DNA of 14,430 nt, taken from positions 1 to 14,430 of the forward strand of contig JAKEHA010000083.1 in NCBI GenBank assembly GCA_022615275.1, written 5' to 3'. A program made the position numbers and the translations under genes. Shown here in pieces: positions 6,022 through 12,547 of this stretch. A model generated the notes under the pieces. That model searched no databases. It had not been told where the DNA came from and saw only the letters and a program-made list of their open reading frames with translations. Position 1 is the first letter of the stretch; every line of letters starts with the position of its first letter. Source of the DNA: Candidatus Latescibacterota bacterium (GTDB lineage Bacteria; Krumholzibacteriota; Krumholzibacteriia; WVZY01; JAKEHA01).

Positions 6022-7944
6022 ATGGCAAAGACTATCGGCATCGACCTGGGCACCACGAACTCGTGCGTCGCGATCATCGAAGGCGGCGAGCCCAAGGTCA
6101 TCCCCAATCCCGACGGCGCTCGCACCACACCCTCCATCGTCGCCATCACCAAGGATGGCGAACGACTCGTCGGGCAGCTGGCCAAGCGCCAGGCGATCAC
6201 GAATCCGCAGAACACGGTGTTTTCCATCAAGCGCTTCATCGGGCGCAAGTTTTCCGAGGTGACGCAGGAAACCAAGATGATTCCGTATCAGGTCGTCGAG
6301 GGACCCGACGGGGCCGTCGTAGTGGAGATCGCGGGACAGAAGTACTCACCGCCCGAGATCTCGGCGATGGTGCTGCAGTACCTCAAGAGCGCGGCCGAGT
6401 CGTACCTCGGTGAACCCGTCACCGACGCGGTCATCACGGTTCCCGCGTACTTCAACGACAGCCAGCGTCAGGCCACCAAGGATGCCGGCAAGGTCGCGGG
6501 CCTGAACGTCAAGCGCATCATCAACGAGCCGACCGCCGCGGCGCTCGCGTACGGGCTGGACAAGAAGAAGGACGAGACCATCGCGGTCTACGACTTGGGC
6601 GGCGGCACCTTCGACATCAGCATTCTCGACCTCGGCGAAGGCGTCTTCGAAGTGAAGGCGACCAACGGCGACACCCACCTGGGCGGCGACGACTTCGACC
6701 ATCGCGTCATCGAATGGCTGGTGGCCGAGTTCAAGAAGGAGCAGGGGATCGACCTTTCCAAGGATCCCATCGCGCTCCAGCGTCTGAAGGAGGCGGCCGA
6801 GCGCGCCAAGTGCGAGCTTTCGACCGCGATGCAAACCGACATCAATCTGCCGTTCATCACGGCGGACGCCACCGGGCCCAAGCACCTGAACGTGAAGCTC
6901 ACGCGCGCGAAGCTGGAGCAACTGATCGAAGAGCTGGTCGAGCGCACCGTGGGTCCGTGCAAGCGCGCCCTGGCCGACGCGGGCGTCACCGCCGCGGACA
7001 TCGACGAAGTGATTCTGGTCGGCGGATCGACGCGCATCCCGATGGTGCAGCGCAAGGTCAAGGAGCTCTTCGGCAAGGACCCGCACATGGGTGTGAACCC
7101 GGACGAAGTGGTCGCGATCGGCGCAGCCATCCAGGCCGGCGTCTTGGGCGGCGACGTGCGCGACGTGCTCTTGCTCGACGTGACGCCGCTCTCGCTCGGC
7201 ATCGAGACGCTCGGCGGGGTCATGACCAAGCTCATCGACCGCAACACGACCATCCCGACCCGCAAGGGCGAGGTCTTCTCGACCGCCGCCGACGGACAGA
7301 CCGCCGTCGACATTCATGTCCTGCAGGGTGAGCGCGAGATGGCCATGGACAACAAGACCATCGGGCGCTTCCAGCTGGCCGGCATCCCGCCCGCACCGCG
7401 CGGCATGCCGCAGATCGAAGTGACGTTCGACATCGACGCGGACGGCATTTTGAACGTGTCGGCCAAGGACAAGGCGACCGGCAAGGAGCAGAAGATCGTC
7501 ATCAAGGCCTCGAGCGGTTTGAGCGAGGCCGAGATCGAGCGCATGGTCAAGGACGCGGATCAGTTCCGGTCCGACGACAAGCGCAAGCGCGAGGAAGTCG
7601 ATGCGCGCAACGCCGCCGACAGTCTCGTGTACCAGACCGAGAAGAACACGAAGGAGCACAAGGACCGCATCGACGCCGGCGACGCGGCGAAGCTCGAAGC
7701 GGGCGTAGAGGCGGTCAAGTCGGCGCTCAAGGGCACGAACACGAGCGAGATCAGGTCCGCGACCGAGCGGTTGAACGCGATCTGGCAGGAAGTCGCGCAG
7801 CGGATGTACCAGCAGGCCTCGGCGACGGACGCCCCACCGCAGGGCGACGGCGCGCAAGCCGCGCCCGGCGACGGCGAGAAAGGGCCGAACGGGGTCGCCG
7901 ACGCCGAGTACGAAGTGATCGACGAGAACAAGAAGGACACCTAG
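6022..7944 (+). CDS. dnaK: Molecular chaperone DnaK (Hsp70)
   Basis: A 640-aa Hsp70 chaperone; the family length is about 610-640. The ATPase domain (about 1-385) shows IGIDLGTTNSCVAII at the N-terminus, VPAYFNDSQRQATKDAG, YDLGGGTFDISIL and VGGSTRIPMVQ. The DVLLLDVTPLSLGIE linker joins it to the beta substrate-binding domain (about 395-505) and helical lid. A charged, Ala/Gly-rich tail ends in DAEYEVIDENKKD, the usual C-terminal signature. The ATG at 6022 has AAAGGA (6003-6008) upstream with rather long spacing; an in-frame ATG at 5974 would add a 16-aa unconserved extension. grpE and dnaJ are not adjacent, so this copy stands alone. Upstream sequence suggests sigma54-type rather than CIRCE/HrcA control. 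Confidence 0.98.
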   Translation: MAKTIGIDLGTTNSCVAIIEGGEPKVIPNPDGARTTPSIVAITKDGERLVGQLAKRQAITNPQNTVFSIKRFIGRKFSEVTQETKMIPYQVVEGPDGAVVVEIAGQKYSPPEISAMVLQYLKSAAESYLGEPVTDAVITVPAYFNDSQRQATKDAGKVAGLNVKRIINEPTAAALAYGLDKKKDETIAVYDLGGGTFDISILDLGEGVFEVKATNGDTHLGGDDFDHRVIEWLVAEFKKEQGIDLSKDPIALQRLKEAAERAKCELSTAMQTDINLPFITADATGPKHLNVKLTRAKLEQLIEELVERTVGPCKRALADAGVTAADIDEVILVGGSTRIPMVQRKVKELFGKDPHMGVNPDEVVAIGAAIQAGVLGGDVRDVLLLDVTPLSLGIETLGGVMTKLIDRNTTIPTRKGEVFSTAADGQTAVDIHVLQGEREMAMDNKTIGRFQLAGIPPAPRGMPQIEVTFDIDADGILNVSAKDKATGKEQKIVIKASSGLSEAEIERMVKDADQFRSDDKRKREEVDARNAADSLVYQTEKNTKEHKDRIDAGDAAKLEAGVEAVKSALKGTNTSEIRSATERLNAIWQEVAQRMYQQASATDAPPQGDGAQAAPGDGEKGPNGVADAEYEVIDENKKDT

Positions 7945-7991
7945 CGCCAGGCTCCAACGTGTCCCGCGGCGTTCGCGCGTCAGCTTTCCGC

Positions 7992-8020
7992 TTGACCCGC
8001 CGAAACTCTCGACGTACGCT
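7992..8020 (+). promoter_or_regulatory. Sigma70-like promoter for tRNA-Val (and perhaps thrS)
   Basis: TTGACC (7992-7997), a 17-nt spacer, and TACGCT (8015-8020) form a plausible -35/-10 pair. The predicted start near 8027 gives a 5' leader of about 20 nt before the tRNA. The -35 is strong and the -10 is only a 4/6 match. Confidence 0.5.
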
Positions 8021-8046
8021 CGCCTGTCTCTAACGTTAACCGGACA

Positions 8047-8123
8047 GGGCGATTAGCTCAGTTGGCTAGAGCGTCTGCTCGACACGCAGAAGGTCAGAGG
8101 TTCAAATCCTCTATCGCCCACCA
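8047..8123 (+). tRNA. tRNA-Val (anticodon GAC), CCA encoded
   Basis: A complete 77-nt cloverleaf. The acceptor arm GGGCGAT pairs with ATCGCCC, the D stem GCTC with GAGC, the anticodon stem TCTGC with GCAGA, and the T stem AGAGG with CCTCT around loop TTCAAAT. The discriminator is A73 and CCA is encoded. The 7-nt anticodon loop TCGACAC places GAC at 34-36, reading valine codons GUC and GUU; A35, C36 and A73 are valine identity elements. Position 33, almost always U, is C here. The gene lies 38 nt before thrS on the same strand and may share its transcript. Confidence 0.93.
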
Positions 8124-8161
8124 TTCTCGTCTCTCCACGCCTAGCGGAGTCTAGAACACCG

Positions 8162-10084
8162 ATGGTCCGCGTAACCTTGCCAGACGGCTCGACTCGAGCC
8201 TTCGAACAGCCCGAGGTCCCCGTTTCCGACGTCGTCCAACTTTTGGGCGAACGCGCGAAGGGGGACACCGTCGGCGTCTTGTTCGGCGGCCAACTGCGCG
8301 ACGTGTATCAAACCGTGGCGGGCGAGGGCACGCTGCGTCCCTTGAAGGACGACGACGAGCAGAGCCTGTACCTCTTGCGCCACACCGCGTCGCACGTGCT
8401 CGCGCACGCGGTCCAGGAGCTGTTCCCCGACGCGAAGTTCGCCATCGGTCCGCCCATCGACGAAGGCTTCTACTACGACTTCGACGTCGAGAAGCCCTTC
8501 ACGCCCGAAGACCTCGCGCGCATCGAGACGCGCGTGCACGAGCTCTTGAAGAAGGATCTGCCCATCCACCGCGAGGTGTGGGACAAGGCGCGCGCGCGCG
8601 AACACTTCGCCAAGCTGGGCCAGCGTTACAAGCTCGACCTGATCGACGACATCCCGGGCGACACGGTGTCGATCTACACGGTGGGGAACTTCGTGGACTT
8701 GTGCGCGGGACCGCACATCGACTCGTCGCGCCGCATCAAGCACGTCAAGCTGCTCTCGACGGCGGGCGCGTACTGGCGCGGCGACTCCAAGCAGCCGATG
8801 CTGCAGCGCATCTACGCCACCGCCTTCTTCAAGAAGAGCGACCTGGACGCGTACCTCGATCGACTCGCGGAAGCCGAGAAACGCGACCACCGACGCCTGG
8901 GCAAGGCGCTCGATCTCTTCGACGTCAAGGACGAGGCGGGCGGCGGCCTGGTGTTCTGGCACCCCAAGGGTGCCATCGTGCGCGAGCAGATGGAGCAATA
9001 CTTGAAGCAGGAGTACCGCACGCGCGGCTACCAACTCGTGTTCACGCCCCACATCGCGAAGGCGGACCTGTGGAAGACCTCGGGCCACCTCACGTACTAC
9101 CGCGACAACATGTTCATGATGGACGTCGAGGGCCAGGAGTACGTCGTCAAACCGATGAACTGCCCGGGCCACATCCTGATCTACAAGCGCAAGCTGTACA
9201 GCTACCGCGAACTCCCGGTGCGCATCGCCGAGATGGGCACGGTGTACCGGCGCGAGCTGTCGGGCGCCTTGCACGGATTGTTGCGCGTGCGGGGCTTCAC
9301 TCAGGACGACGCGCACATCTTTTGTGCGCCGGAACAACTACCGAGCGAGGTCGATCACGCGCTGGATTTTGCGTTGTCGCTGCTGCAGCGTTTCGGTTTC
9401 GACCGCTTCGCGGTCGAGCTTTCGGTGCGCGACCCCGCCAACCCGGGCAAGTACGCGGGCACCGACGAGGAGTGGACGATGGCCGAATCCGCGCTCGAAG
9501 ACGCGGTCAAGCGCCGCGGCCTGGCCTACAAGCGCATGGAAGGCGAAGCCGTCTTCTACGGTCCCAAGATCGACGTCAAAGTGATCGACGCCATCGGGCG
9601 GCCCTGGCAGCTTTCGACCATCCAGTTCGACTTCAACCTGCCGCGCCGCTTCGATGTCAACTACGTGGCCAGCGGGGGCGAGCGGCGTCCGGTCTTCATG
9701 GTGCACCGCGCGCTGTTCGGCTCGATCGAGCGCTTCATGGGTATCCTGACCGAGCACTACGCGGGCGCCTTCCCGACCTGGCTCTCCCCGGTCCAGTGCG
9801 TGGTGCTGCCGGTCTCCGCGGAGGCCCTCCCGTTCGCGGAGCGCGTTCGCCTGGCGCTCGCCGAGCGCGGCGTGCGCGTGGAAATGGACGCGCGCGAGGA
9901 GAAGATCGGCTATCGGGTCCGCGATGCGGAGGTCCACAAGGTCCCGTATATGGCGGTGGTGGGAGAGCGGGAGGCCAAGGAAGGCGTGGTCGCGGTGCGG
10001 GCCCGGGGCAAGGGGATGGTCGGCACCAAGCCGCTCGAGGCCTTCGTCACGGAAATTGTTGACGAGGTCGCCGCCGGCCGCTAG
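8162..10084 (+). CDS. thrS: Threonine--tRNA ligase
   Basis: Charges tRNA-Thr with threonine. At 640 aa it matches the bacterial full-length form (642 in E. coli). Domains: TGS (1-62); editing domain with H74 and H78 (HTASHVLAHAV) and C181/H185 (DLCAGPHI); class II catalytic core; anticodon-binding domain (about 535-640). Zinc ligands are C334 (MNCPGH), H385 (DDAHIFC) and H515 (MVHRALFGSIERF). Motif 2 is seen around VYRRELSGALHGLLRVRGFTQ. The ATG at 8162 gives the conserved N-terminus; GGAG (8146-8149) is a weakly placed Shine-Dalgarno. Its stop codon TAG forms part of the -10 box of the downstream infC promoter. No T-box leader is visible upstream. Confidence 0.98.
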   Translation: MVRVTLPDGSTRAFEQPEVPVSDVVQLLGERAKGDTVGVLFGGQLRDVYQTVAGEGTLRPLKDDDEQSLYLLRHTASHVLAHAVQELFPDAKFAIGPPIDEGFYYDFDVEKPFTPEDLARIETRVHELLKKDLPIHREVWDKARAREHFAKLGQRYKLDLIDDIPGDTVSIYTVGNFVDLCAGPHIDSSRRIKHVKLLSTAGAYWRGDSKQPMLQRIYATAFFKKSDLDAYLDRLAEAEKRDHRRLGKALDLFDVKDEAGGGLVFWHPKGAIVREQMEQYLKQEYRTRGYQLVFTPHIAKADLWKTSGHLTYYRDNMFMMDVEGQEYVVKPMNCPGHILIYKRKLYSYRELPVRIAEMGTVYRRELSGALHGLLRVRGFTQDDAHIFCAPEQLPSEVDHALDFALSLLQRFGFDRFAVELSVRDPANPGKYAGTDEEWTMAESALEDAVKRRGLAYKRMEGEAVFYGPKIDVKVIDAIGRPWQLSTIQFDFNLPRRFDVNYVASGGERRPVFMVHRALFGSIERFMGILTEHYAGAFPTWLSPVQCVVLPVSAEALPFAERVRLALAERGVRVEMDAREEKIGYRVRDAEVHKVPYMAVVGEREAKEGVVAVRARGKGMVGTKPLEAFVTEIVDEVAAGR

Positions 10085-10087
10085 TAT
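10059..10087 (+). promoter_or_regulatory. Sigma70-like promoter for infC, overlapping the thrS stop codon
   Basis: TTGACG (10059-10064), exactly 17 nt, then TAGTAT (10082-10087). The -35 matches consensus at 5 of 6 and the -10 at 4 of 6 positions. The thrS stop TAG (10082-10084) lies within the -10 hexamer. The predicted start is around 10091-10094, which coincides with the first base-paired segment of the leader below. Confidence 0.55.
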
Positions 10088-10090
10088 ACG

Positions 10091-10274
10091 GCGTCGCTCG
10101 CGGAAGGCCTCCACGCCGCCGTGCGCGTAGAACATCATCGACGCAAGCAGGGGATTCGCCCCTCACCGGCCGTCCGGCAGTGACGGGCCAGGTTGTTTCG
10201 ACTCCCTCGCGCGGGTCGCGAGGGGAAGCGGATGCCTGGCGTCCGCTTTTTTTTGTGTGGCAGGAGGAAGCCCT
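10091..10274 (+). promoter_or_regulatory. Structured leader of the infC-rpmI-rplT operon (attenuator candidate)
   Basis: The thrS-infC gap, about 180 nt, is rich in self-complementarity. GCGTCG (10091-10096) can pair with CGACGC (10139-10144), closing the 5' part. AGGGG-attcg-CCCCT is a hairpin at 10149-10163. CCCTCGCG and CGCGAGGG make a perfect 8-bp stem at 10204-10224. A terminator hairpin with a U-run follows, abutting the Shine-Dalgarno of infC. GGC and TCCG (10168-10170, 10173-10176) could pair with CGGA and GCC in the terminator 5' arm (10229-10236), a possible antiterminator. In Bacillus the same operon is controlled by L20-dependent attenuation in its leader; whether L20, or another signal, acts here is inference. 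Confidence 0.55.
10228..10254 (+). terminator. Intrinsic terminator / attenuator just before infC
   Basis: An 8-bp stem (10228-10235 with 10239-10246, one G-U pair) with a 3-nt CTG loop is followed by eight T residues (10247-10254). The U-run ends only 7 nt before the infC Shine-Dalgarno at 10262, leaving no room for another promoter. Transcripts from thrS or the 10059 promoter must read through it to express infC. Confidence 0.82.
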
Positions 10275-10904
10275 ATCAGCTTCGACCGCAAAAGAGCGCC
10301 CCGCATCCGAGCCAACGAAGGTATCCGGGTGCCCGAGATTCGTGTCATCGGGTCGGACGGCAACCAGCTCGGCGTGATGCCGACGCACGAGGCGCTGCGC
10401 ATGGCCCGCGAAGAAGGGCTCGACCTCGTCGAAGTATCGCCGACGTCCCGTCCGCCCGTTTGCCGGATCATGGACTTCGGCAAGTACAAGTACGAACAGA
10501 GCAAGAAGACCAAACAGTCCAAGAAGAAGCAGCACACGTTCCAGGTCAAAGAGGTGAAGTTCCGCCCCAAGACCGAAGAACACGACTATCAGTTCAAGAA
10601 GCGTCACGCCGAGGAGTTTCTCGAGAAGCACTACAAGGTGAAAGTGACTTTGATGTTCCGCGGCCGCGAGCTCGATCACAAGGAGCTCGGGTACCGCATG
10701 CTCGACCGGCTGACCAAGGATCTCGCGCACGTGGGCGTGGTCGAGAGGAATCCGGAGTTCGAGGGCCGTTTGATGGTGATGTACTTTTCACCGCTTTCGA
10801 CAAAGAGCGCCCCGGCCAAACCGCGGCCCAAGCCGACACCAACAAAGGAAATCGAAAATGCCAAAGCTGAAGACAAGCCGATCGGCGAGGAAACGCTTTC
10901 GTAA
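10275..10904 (+). CDS. infC: Translation initiation factor IF-3, probable AUC start
   Basis: Binds the 30S subunit, checks start codon-initiator pairing and keeps subunits apart. About 209 aa: N-terminal domain with RANEGIRVPEIRVI and LVEVSPTSRPPVCRIMDFGKYKYE, a lysine-rich linker, and a C-terminal domain including VKEVKFRP, VKVTLMFRGRE and VVERNPEFEGRLMVM. No ATG lies near the family start. ATC at 10275 follows AGGAGG (10262-10267) with 7-nt spacing. The in-frame GTG at 10257 lies upstream of that Shine-Dalgarno and would add six residues encoded by it. infC is known to use rare AUU/AUC/AUA starts so that IF3 represses its own translation. After the core there is a Pro/Lys/Glu-rich tail of about 35 aa, and the last 47 nt overlap rpmI. 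Confidence 0.93.
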   Translation: MSFDRKRAPRIRANEGIRVPEIRVIGSDGNQLGVMPTHEALRMAREEGLDLVEVSPTSRPPVCRIMDFGKYKYEQSKKTKQSKKKQHTFQVKEVKFRPKTEEHDYQFKKRHAEEFLEKHYKVKVTLMFRGRELDHKELGYRMLDRLTKDLAHVGVVERNPEFEGRLMVMYFSPLSTKSAPAKPRPKPTPTKEIENAKAEDKPIGEETLS

Positions 10905-11052
10905 GACGGGGACCGGGAAGGTCCGCCGCTACCACGCGTTCAAGAACCACATCCTGACCAAGAAGACGTCGAAGCGGAAGCGCGCGCTGCGCAAGGCGTC
11001 GTTGGTCCACCCGGCCGACATGAAGCGCATCCGCCGGCTGATCCTGGTCTAA
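10858..11052 (+). CDS. rpmI: 50S ribosomal protein L35
   Basis: A 64-aa basic protein beginning MPKLKTSRSARKRF, with the conserved KTGTGKVRRYHAFKNH and KRKRALRKASLV segments; the family length is 64-66. It assembles into the 50S subunit. The ATG at 10858 has AAAGGA (10844-10849) eight nt upstream, located inside the infC coding region. It begins 47 nt before infC ends, in another frame, so translation of the two is probably coupled. Confidence 0.97.
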   Translation: MPKLKTSRSARKRFRKTGTGKVRRYHAFKNHILTKKTSKRKRALRKASLVHPADMKRIRRLILV

Positions 11053-11076
11053 CGAAGGTTTCCCGAACGATTACAT

Positions 11077-11117
11077 CGTCCATCGCGACGAGGGACGGCG
11101 CCGCAAGGGCGCGCCGT
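11077..11117 (+). promoter_or_regulatory. Two overlapping hairpins in the rpmI-rplT gap
   Basis: CGTCC-TCG (11077-11081, 11083-11085) pairs with CGA-GGACG (11089-11091, 11093-11097), with one A-G mismatch between the two helices. ACGGCGC (11095-11101) pairs with GCGCCGT (11111-11117) around a 9-nt loop. The helices share 11095-11097 and cannot both be complete. No U-run follows, so this is not a terminator. The position just ahead of the rplT Shine-Dalgarno (11127-11133) suits L20 feedback, by analogy with the known L20 autoregulation of this operon in E. coli. Confidence 0.45.
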
Positions 11118-11140
11118 AGCCGCATCAAGGAGGATTCGTC

Positions 11141-11506
11141 ATGCCACGCACGAAGAACACGGTCGCCGGTCGCGCACGCCGCAAGCGCGTGCTCAGGCAA
11201 GCGGAAGGATTCCGCGGCGGCCGTGGCAAGTTGTATCGCACCGCGCGCGAGACCGTCGACCGCGCCCTGGTCTATGCCTACCGCGACCGCAAGCAACGGA
11301 AGCGACACTTCCGCTCGCTGTGGATCGCGCGCATCAACGCGGCCGCGCGCTTGAACGGTCTGTCCTACAGTCGGTTCATGAACGGCTTGAAGAAGGCGTC
11401 GGTCGACATCGACCGCAAGATGCTCGCGGAGATGGCCGTCAACGACGCCGCCGGATTCAAGAAGCTCGCCGACGTCGCCAAGGCGTCGGGGAGCGCGGGC
11501 CGCTAG
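11141..11506 (+). CDS. rplT: 50S ribosomal protein L20
   Basis: A 121-aa basic rRNA-binding protein needed early in 50S assembly. It starts MPRTKNTVAGRARRKRVL and carries the signature KLYRTARETVDRALVYAYRDRKQRKR split around residues 30-55, then LWIARINAAARLNGLSYSRFMNGLKKA; the family length is about 117-121. A strong Shine-Dalgarno, AAGGAGG (11127-11133), sits 7 nt before the ATG. In bacteria studied, L20 also represses the infC-rpmI-rplT operon. The upstream hairpins are candidate sites. Confidence 0.98.
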   Translation: MPRTKNTVAGRARRKRVLRQAEGFRGGRGKLYRTARETVDRALVYAYRDRKQRKRHFRSLWIARINAAARLNGLSYSRFMNGLKKASVDIDRKMLAEMAVNDAAGFKKLADVAKASGSAGR

Positions 11507-11520
11507 TCGTCACCGACCCG

Positions 11521-12540
11521 ATGGACCCCCGTTCCATCGAGAACTCGCTGCGCGCCGACATCGCCGCGTGCACCACACCCGAGGAGTTGGAAGCGGCGCG
11601 CGTCAAGTACCTCGGCCGCAAGGGCGTCCTCACGTCGTTTCTGCGCGCCATCGGCGAAGCGCGCCCCGAGGACCGTCCCCGTCTGGGTGCCGAGACCAAC
11701 CGCCTCAAGGCGCTGTGCGAGTCGCTGCTGGCGGCAAGGCGCGCGCAGCTCGGCGCAGCCGACGACCGCGCGGGCTACGTCGCCCCCGTCGACGGAACGC
11801 TCCCGGCTACCAACGGCGTGAGCGGCCGGCGCCACGTCATCTCGCTGACGTTCCGCCGCATCGGTTCCGTGCTCGAGGGCATGGGCTACCGGCTCGCGCG
11901 CGGACCCGAGGTCGAACTCGAGTACTACAATTTCCAGGCGCTCAATTTCCCCGACGAGCACCCGTCGCGCGATTTGCAGGACACGTTCTACGTCTCCAAC
12001 GACATCCTGCTGCGCACGCACACGTCTCCCATCCAGGTGCGCTACATGCAGGAGCACAAGCCGCCGCTGAAGGTGTATGCGCCCGGCCGCGTCTATCGCA
12101 ACGAGGCCCTGGACGCGTCGCACCAGGCGGAATTCCACCAGGTGGAAGGTCTGTACATCGATACCGACGTCACCATGGCCGACCTGCGCGGTGATCTGCT
12201 CTTGTTCTTGCGTGACCTCTTCGGTTCCGACATCCGGGTGCGCTTCAAGCCGCATTTCTTTCCGTTCACGGAGCCCAGCGTCGACGTCGACATGTCGTGC
12301 TTCAATTGTCACGGGGGCGGGTGCGTGATCTGCGGGCAGTCGGGGTGGATCGAGATCCTCGGCGCCGGCATGGTGCACCCGAACGTGCTGCGCGCGGTGG
12401 GCATCGACCCCGACCGCTACAGCGGCTTCGCGTTCGGGGTGGGGGTCGATCGCATCGCCATGATTCGCCACGGCATTCCCGACATTCGCATGTTCCTGAC
12501 CAACGACCTGCGCTTCCTCGAGCAGTTCACAGAGCGTTGA
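11521..12540 (+). CDS. pheS: Phenylalanine--tRNA ligase alpha subunit
   Basis: Catalytic subunit of the alpha2-beta2 enzyme charging tRNA-Phe; 339 aa against 327 in E. coli. The N-terminal coiled-coil tRNA-contact region (about 1-85) includes ARVKYLGRKGVLTSFLR. The class II core carries DTFYV, RTHTSPIQVRYM, motif 2 VYRNEALDASHQAEFHQVEG and motif 3 FAFGVGVDRIAMIRHGI. A CxxC-x4-CxxC cluster (C260, C263, C268, C271) precedes SGWIEILGAGMVHPNVL; this pattern is usual in many PheS proteins. The ATG at 11521 is 14 nt after rplT and lacks a clear Shine-Dalgarno, so expression may depend on coupling. The frame is open upstream inside rplT, but that is a shadow. Confidence 0.97.
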   Translation: MDPRSIENSLRADIAACTTPEELEAARVKYLGRKGVLTSFLRAIGEARPEDRPRLGAETNRLKALCESLLAARRAQLGAADDRAGYVAPVDGTLPATNGVSGRRHVISLTFRRIGSVLEGMGYRLARGPEVELEYYNFQALNFPDEHPSRDLQDTFYVSNDILLRTHTSPIQVRYMQEHKPPLKVYAPGRVYRNEALDASHQAEFHQVEGLYIDTDVTMADLRGDLLLFLRDLFGSDIRVRFKPHFFPFTEPSVDVDMSCFNCHGGGCVICGQSGWIEILGAGMVHPNVLRAVGIDPDRYSGFAFGVGVDRIAMIRHGIPDIRMFLTNDLRFLEQFTER

Positions 12541-12547
12541 GGCGCGC

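Noticed and set aside
6346..7857. 503-codon open frame antisense to dnaK
   Set aside because: dnaK is unmistakable in the sense frame. Antisense open frames opposite GC-rich hsp70 genes are a known codon-bias artefact, and this product (His/Arg/Val/Asp-rich) resembles no family.
8141..9337. 398-codon antisense frame over thrS
   Set aside because: Shadow of a well conserved gene; no Shine-Dalgarno and no recognisable motif.
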